64,000 nt of DNA, taken from assembly GCF_964340395.1 (NCBI RefSeq), contig NC_135551.1, positions 5,117,463-5,181,462 on the forward strand, read 5' to 3'. Position numbers and translations under genes: made by a program. A model generated the notes under the pieces. It did no database searches and had not been told where the DNA came from. It worked only from the letters and a program-made list of their open reading frames with translations. The stretch comes from Glandiceps talaboti (Eukaryota > Hemichordata > Enteropneusta > Spengelidae). Shown one piece after another: positions 56,737 to 64,000 of the stretch (the first letter of the stretch is position 1; each line of letters begins with the position of its first letter).

Positions 56737-58720
56737 TGTAGATTCGTCATTGATATACTGCTGCTAGATCAGACCGTGGGTTATACTTCCATGATCAGAA
56801 CATGACCAGACACAACTCTCCACGGCACCATTTTGGTTTTGCAACTTTGATTACTTTGTTTTGAATAGCTTTTGTCAAGTTCTTGACTTTCCTGATATGA
56901 CAATAAAGCAAGGGCGGCGAAATATTATTATAGTAGTCCTTCAAAAAACAAGACAATTTTGAAACTTGTAGTGGAAAATGTTAGTGAAGACACAGTTTAC
57001 CCGCATAAATTAACTAACAAAAGACAAAAGAAATGTACACATGGTTCATTTTCTAGGTGTCGACCTCATGAATATGCACCAAGATTTAGAACCGAGTCAG
57101 CTTTAAATGCGTTCACACCTCCAAATCTGGTCTGGACAATATTGTCTGGGCTTAGTCACCCTTTTATGCGGACTACAGAGCGGCCCTGGTGCGGACTATT
57201 TCTGCCACCTATTAATGCCTGAAAGTCAAGGGAAAGAAAGGAGAGTGGCATATGCTGAGGTTGTGTACAACCAGCAACCCATAACATTTTAGCAATCTAC
57301 AGTTCTACCTCAGTATGGCTATTAGCCATGCTAGGTAGTTACTATAATGATTAATATAATGGTTGTCTTGGTAAAAGTTGTCGACCCCACCCCCCCCCCC
57401 CCAAAAAAAAAAAAAGAAAAAAAGATCAACAAAACATTCTATGATATTGAAAGCGCTTCTGGCATGTAATTCCATAGAACAGTTTCCTGTAGGGAATGGC
57501 AGCGATTTCATTCAAACTCAAAGACAGAGATGTTGCTAACCAACGTGAACAGCCATAAAAAATTGTATGTGAATGAGTATGACTCTGAGATCCCGCTAAC
57601 GGTTTCATTGTTGTCGGTCTAACCAGAGACACTGGACAACTTCACTGTCTATGATCTAATCGTATTGCTCAGTGTGAAAACTGTGCAAAGCGTTACTATT
57701 TTGGCGTTGTATTTTCGCACATTTTTGGTTCACAAGGGTCCAATAATTTAAGCTTGAGTTAGGAAATAGGCCTGTTAAAAAAATTGTGTTGTTCCGATTA
57801 GGCCAAATAATAGAATAGGTGGGGTAGGTAGATTTATTTTATTTCATTTTATCATATATTTGTTTTCATGTGCGAGTGTCTAATTCTGGTTTTCCATTTT
57901 TTCCAAATGGTCTCTGTGTTATTGGCTTCTTTCCATTAGATGTACAACCATTACAGATTGGAGGAACAGTTTTATATTGTCTTTTTAAGTTGATGTCAGT
58001 TTCTGCATCCACTATGTCTCGTGAGACTTCACAATTGTTGCGATTTTGTTATTTTTTCAAGAACACGTAAAAAAAGTTAAGGGTCGGCAGTGAAAAACTA
58101 GGTGGGTCGGGTAACAGAAACCAAACAGTTATTTTTTAGGCCTAAGGCATAACGTAGCATATAAATCTACCCAACCTGCGCGAGCAAGATCTGCATCGGT
58201 CAATGTAATATTTACATGGTCTATTACAATTTGATAAAGTGTACCATTGTATATGCTTGTGCGAGACGTAAAAAAACATCATGCCGTCTAATTGTATGAA
58301 ACGATTTAGTCACTATGGTTTTGAAGTCAGTGAGATAATGTTTGTGAAGTACCCGGTATCGTGATGTTATCGCTTGTATAGAAAAACCATCACTGAGGCA
58401 AAATCTCACTTTTATCTTCATTCATTTTTTTAAAGTCTTCAATCGTGCCAATTAAAAATATCGATACTGCAGTCATTTATGTGACTTTTTTTCCCTTTTT
58501 TTTTCTCGATTATATTTGTTTTCGTCTTCGTAACATCTTTTTTTTAATTGTGCCAAAAGTAGTAGCTACCACATATAGAACAGTGGAAAAATACAGAATG
58601 AGACTCAGAAATGTAAAATCATTTACTTCAATGTCCAAAATGCGGACATCAGAAAATGATGCATGCACGTTGTGATGGACTCGTGATTAGCTTTAGATGC
58701 CAATTGGTATCTAACTAAAC

Positions 58721-58756
58721 CATAGACAATAGAGAGGGTCCTCTCTATTTTCTATG
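58721..58756. repeat. Short inverted repeat (16 bp arms, 4 nt loop)
   Basis: CATAGACAATAGAGAG and CTCTCTATTTTCTATG pair with one mismatch around GGTC. It may be a MITE end or a simple hairpin. Confidence 0.7.
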
Positions 58757-59898
58757 ACTAAACCAAGTTTAGTGAGTGGAGGTGTAAATGGTAACGATAC
58801 TGTTTAGGAACACGGTGATAGGAACTAGACGAGATTAGCACTGACAACACACGCTCCGCGAACTCCAGCAAAGAGGCATGGTGGGGTATATAGAGACTTG
58901 TCAGAGTTGTCGGAGCTACTGTGCATGTACATATAAGTTCCACGTATTCTCAATTTATTTCGTGCTGGATAGAAAACAGTCAGTATAGTCCTTGTGTTCT
59001 CCAGTGTATAGCCGATGGATTGGATAGTGAGAGTCATGATATGTGTGATACATTGTAGTTTATACACCAGAACTGAATTTTAGACGGATCCCGTCGGCAT
59101 CTTCAGAGAAAGCATCACGCGGGTACCACAATAAACTGAAAACGTAACGACTATAAGCATAACTATAAGTTTTAATTTACATGGAACTACGGTCATATTT
59201 GATAAGCTTATCCCCCACTTCCACATATGGTCTCATACCCCTTGGTCAGCGAACAGCCAATCATGTTCATGTCCGGACATACGAGTTATAAATGGGGCGG
59301 TCATATGGGTTAAGTTAGGGTGGAATATAATATATGGAAAAAGTCTGATTGATACTGGCTGTGATGGGTAGTAGAGCATTTTTTAATTGTCAAAAACAGG
59401 GTTGGGGGCCGAATGATATGATTCAAAACGTCATGATTTTCTGGTATATCTTTGTTGTCATGTTGTGTGTCCAGTTGAGGATGGCTGTCTTTGACTGGCA
59501 AGTTAAGCTACAACAGTAAGTGACTGACTTTGAAAGCAAAAAAAAGTAGAAGAACATTGGTGTTAGTTAAAAAACTATTGTTATTAAATATAAACAAGTA
59601 AACACAGCAAAACAATTGAGAGTCGGTACGGAAAGGAACAGATGACCACAGGAAGGTGTTCAGCTGTTCTTCATTGTTCTTTGCAATTTGACGACCGGGC
59701 GAGGCCTTGAGTAAGTCCAGAAGTTCGAGCAGTCAGTACGTCGCCATTGATAAGGCCGAATGTTTTTGGCAGTATATTAGGTTGTCATTGAGTAGCTAGC
59801 TGTTTATCAGTAAGCTTAAGTCTCGACAAACGTTTGTAGTCGTTTAGGTGTGAGCCATTCACTGGTAATGACTGACATTTTTCCCTACTTGGTCGCAA

Positions 59899-59932
59899 CA
59901 TGGAAGTATAACCCATGGGTTATACTTCCATG
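59899..59932. repeat. Perfect 34 bp palindrome
   Basis: The left half CATGGAAGTATAACCCA is followed by its exact reverse complement. The palindrome is bordered by the direct repeat GGTCGCAAC (59891-59899 and 59932-59940). The half-sequence GGGTTATACTTCCATG also occurs once at about 56778-56793, which suggests the terminus of a dispersed element inserted twice head to head. Confidence 0.85.
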
Positions 59933-62900
59933 GTCGCAACCTCACCTACAAATTAATTGTATATGGTATTAATTGTATTAACTGTCATACTCTACTGCTT
60001 TTCTACCACTAAGACTGTGCCCTGGCGTAAGGACAAGCAATGTGCATTGTCAAAAGTGATTCTCACGTGACCCCTTCGCAGGTGGCAAGAAATGAACAGA
60101 AATCAATAAACCCATACCTTGATTGACATTACCCACTATACAAAGAAGAAGTTGAAATAATTGAACTTGAAATGCCTTTTGCAGGCCGATAATGTAGGAC
60201 AAAGAGGACGTAGTGCTGTTACTTTCTACTACGCAAAAACCACAGACAACTAACACAACAACACTGTAATACTTATGCCGGTAGGATTTAAATAGATTGC
60301 TGTGTGAAAATTTCAGCTAATGACCAATTTGCACTTCAGTAAAATTGGTATCGCTGAAACGCGATACAAAAAATACAAATAATACCTCTACCTATTGGTT
60401 TTGTTAAAAACAGAATGTCATCTTTGCATGGAAGGTGGTATGTCGGCAACTTAAAGCTAAAAAAATGACAATATAAAACGAAGTGAGGGCAGTTAACAAT
60501 CACCACATTGTAAGTGTCAAAGAGATGACACCTTCCTATAACCCCCACCTTGCTTGCTACGAAGTTCACAACCTTGTAGATAATCTTTGAAGTTTCGCAG
60601 TTGTACTTCTAAGAGGGTGAGGGACTGGTATGTGAGTAATGGTCAACAATAGCAACACAGATTCAAAACTGATAACATTGAATATTCGAGGTAGCCTACC
60701 TCCATTTTTGAACAAACCATGTAGGTAGGAACACGTCTTTTCTACCTCCATGAACAAACCGATGTGTCTTTAATGGGCAATCGTCCTTGAATCATCAACT
60801 ATACACTCACAGTCGCAGTTTTCAAACAGACTTTATTGGATTTTCGGATACCGGCTCAGCCAACAACCCTCGCTGTTTTCTTCGGATATATTGTCATGCT
60901 CGGGCATTCGTACAAAAGATTCAACACTAATGTTGTGGTATATCGGTTTTGCGAGAACTAATATCGGCGATCACATACTAGTAGTTGTCAGTGTTTTCGC
61001 TAAAGCAAAATACACGGAGATGGTTCAAAATCACTTGACTATCATTTCACTCTTATTTAAATCTACAAATATCTCATTAATATTTTCTCCCAGCATACTT
61101 CAAACTATATGACATTTTCCATGAAAAAAAGGTGCGTATCTGGAGCAAAGAAGTGTTTCAGATATCAGAGTGTTCACGTTTGCGTGACCAAGACATGGAC
61201 TGGCAAGCGGCGCCATGAATTGTGATCGAATCCCAGGGACGGATCGGTAGTAGATCAGTGTTCATGATAATTAATTTGCGTGTTCAATTACTAAGTCATC
61301 GATGTAGGGTTATAAATTCAGTGACTACACCATCAACAAAGTTACTTCTTACTATAAATCCTGTTGAAAAAGACCCTAGGAAAATGTCTAAGCAACAATG
61401 ACGGGTGTTACTTTTTTGCAGTGTTTATCCAAATAGTAATCGTCGAATAACGTGACCCTGGCTGAAAACTGCGACAGTGAATGTACCATAAATTCCCAAA
61501 GCAGACTGACCAGAACAGACATATTGACACAAAAAAAGTGTGCAAGTTTACATCTTTTGACAGGTTTGGTTGGGGTCACCTCCATCGGCTAATGGTCGAA
61601 ATCGTCATTGTAAAATATTTTTAATTACCCTCAACTACAAATCAGCGTATCATTGACGATCATTTCAATCGTAAGTGTTTAGAACTGATTCATAAGTAAA
61701 ACGTAGAATTATTAATGACAATGGTATGCAAAGTTTTGTTGTTTAACAATCATCAGCGATTTGGCATGTTTGCACAAACCACAGATACTTGTTAGTGCAT
61801 ACACTTTTGATACTTCTATTCTATAAGGTAAAGGCTAAATTTAAAAATACATGATCCCAGTATTAACTTTTTTGTTGCGGCTATATTTCCTAAGTGAGGT
61901 GTGCCAAAGAAAGTTTTCCCATGATACTTTGCGCCAGTGCGACTTTTTGACATTGTACGTTCGACGTTCCCAATGAGTAAATGAAATTTTATCGAGAAGT
62001 CTATTCATATTTGTTTATGACAGCAAGATATTTTCAATTTTCTGTTTTGGTCATTTTTGGGGTCAAAAACTGTCATTTGTTTTGTAAATAAAAGAATTCA
62101 AAGTAAAAATGAATGACAGCCTCAAAACTAATCGATTGAATGGGCTGACATTTGGTGTGCAGGTATGTTAGAGTATCTGGATGAAGAATTCTTCAAGAAA
62201 ATTTGAAGATGACATTGATATGCAAATACGTCTAAAACGTGCTGTGTAGTATCATATTATAGCCATGTTATTTTACAATACTCGTGAGAAAGTAGAATTT
62301 ATTGGTGAAGTAAAGTTGCTCATACACCTAAGAAAATTTGACTACACTTGAATACATAATGAGCAAATGAAATGATCACAACAATCACATATCTTTGTAA
62401 TATTATGACTATACAAGATCTAATACAGGGACGAATATTATCAAATAATGCCCTCGGCGTAACTCAGAAATAAATGTAGATGCGCTGTACCATGCAGTTA
62501 CGATCAGCGGTTTTGAACTATGGAGGTAGGAAGGAAGGAGGTAGGAAGGATTATAGTCCTACCACCATTTCTGAACAAAATCGTTGTCCTTGAATTGGAA
62601 TGGTATGCTTTTAATACAAAAGTTGCACAAAAATATGTTCTTGCTTTCAAAAGTTTTAGAATTAACACCATGATTTCACCGTCGCCCATACTGAGGTTTC
62701 CCTGCATCTATTGCTATGTATTTTGTTGGTGGGACTTTGCTGTACTGTATGAACACTTGTTCAGACTCAGGCCACTAAAACACAATTGCAAAAAAAACGT
62801 AAAGACACGAAGTATCGTTTTGCACAACGTTCGGCTTGAAGCAGGCTTGAAGGGTAACCATGCATGACAGTGAAGAGATGTTTAGAGCCCCAGCCGCATT

Positions 62901-64000
62901 CACACCTAAAACAAAAAGCGATTCTAGTCTGTTCCTATTATAGTGGTCTGAGGTTCAGATCAAAGTGCCACATTCATCCACAGCATAAAATCATAGACCC
63001 TAGACGACTGGCGTACCCAGTTAAATCCGATACACAGTTTGTAAAAGTCAGTTTTAAACCATAATTACTACACCTCTTTATCTTCTCGGCAAGAACATGC
63101 AGTTCTGCAATCCAACGTGAGGACCTCTCACCAACTTTCAGATCACTTCACATTGGGAACGTTGGTGAGAGTTCTACTAATATAATTCTGACAGGCAAAA
63201 AATATAGCCTTTCCGAGTTAAAATCCGAGGTTTAAATCCTGATATCTGAAAATTCCTAATCAACCCAGATTACATTGAATAAAAAAATAAGTCTAACCAA
63301 CAATTTATGATTGTTCAGTCCCGAAACTTGCTATTATCCATACACTGTATACAAAGCTAAATACACGGTGATTGGTGTATCGCACTCCTTGACTGAGTGA
63401 GTCGGAAAAAAATAGGTAGACTCACTTGTCATAAATCGATTTATAAATCCACAACGGCACTGTGACAACTAAAGCAGTCCCTTTACAGACCATTTTCCTT
63501 TAGAAGTAGGCTAAAACAATGCTGAACGACAGGCAGTCCAAGGTATGCAAAACCATAAGCGAGCGCGTACTCACGATGCTAGATTAACACACTATTTTAC
63601 CTGCGCATTGCAGACGCACAGTAAAAAGACCAGTTTTCAACATTAATGCAGGAAATACAAAGCTAACAATTTAAAATTGTATAAAATGTAAGAAAACTAA
63701 AAACAGGCGACAGTCAGAGCAGGCATGAACTTCGACTTACAATACCATTATTATGTTCTTGCATTTTGGGGCTAATGAAGTCATAGAGACTAGAGTGGGC
63801 GAGTTTCATCACAGTTAGTATAATCAATGGCACCGTGATAATTCTGACTTTCACTTGAAACTGGACCAGAACCGTCTGGGTCGGACGAGTCGTCATCATC
63901 ATCAATTCAACGGCGACGCCACCAAATATACACCGTGAATTCATCTTCGGTCGCATCGATTTGAACAATCATGTCTGTCATTGTTGTCCTCTTTGACTAA

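Larger units (their letters stand above)
56737..64000. other. Gene-free stretch with palindromes
   Basis: No convincing gene on either strand. It contains C and A homopolymers at 57391-57422, the inverted pair at 58721-58756 and the palindrome at 59899-59932. The stretch around 57790-58150 (GGTGGGGTAGGTAGATTTAT, GGTGGGTCGGGTAACAG) has the look of a degenerate dispersed repeat, but I cannot identify it. Confidence 0.45.

Noticed and set aside
63790-63990. Minus-strand acidic frame (DDDDDSSDPDGSGP...DETRPL) that could be a protein C terminus
   Set aside because: It is preceded by an in-frame TGA and has no convincing splice acceptor. The window ends here, so it cannot be assessed.

Overview
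The window is AT-rich eukaryotic DNA, almost certainly from an invertebrate animal. It has spliced sulfotransferase exons, Ig-superfamily receptors with tyrosine motifs in their tails, a truncated LINE of the CR1/L2 type, Penelope-like retroelements with a GIY-YIG domain, long ATGT/ACAT microsatellites and many homopolymer C/G tracts. There is no operon structure, CRISPR array or other prokaryotic signal. I cannot name the species. The repeat types recall large, repeat-rich genomes of marine invertebrates, but that is an impression.

Layout. (1) 2.0-11.3 kb is a tandem duplication of a ~4.6 kb unit. Each unit carries one apparently intronless gene for a type I membrane protein: signal peptide, three Ig-like domains, Thr/Ser/Pro-rich stalk, one membrane helix and a cytoplasmic tail. 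The second gene (9169-11313) has an ITIM (LTYAEL) and an ITIM-like TVYAEL at its C terminus. The first (4464-6158) has a nearly identical ectodomain, but its tail is cut short and a decayed copy of the ITIM region lies behind its stop. (2) 11.3-18.5 kb is non-coding and rich in repeats, with a 5'-truncated CR1/L2-like LINE (15.05-16.38 kb). It is a diverged direct duplicate of 45.6-48.7 kb. (3) 19.4-35.7 kb is a nested inverted-duplication region. It holds three copies of the PAPS-binding exon and two copies of the C-terminal exon of a WSCD-like sulfotransferase, two Penelope-like element copies, and many ATGT arrays next to them. (4) 39.2-45.6 kb holds two more members of the Ig family, both broken: one with a stop at the membrane helix, the other reduced to two overlapping 3' pieces. 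(5) 48.7-64 kb has no convincing gene, only minisatellites, palindromes and homopolymer tracts.

The main biological content is a small cluster of ITIM-type Ig receptors in which related ectodomains are attached to different, shortened or lost signalling tails. This resembles the paired or decoy receptor families of vertebrates in organisation. The surrounding palindromes, tandem repeats and retroelements suggest a fast-rearranging locus. Function, ligand and expression cannot be read from the sequence.
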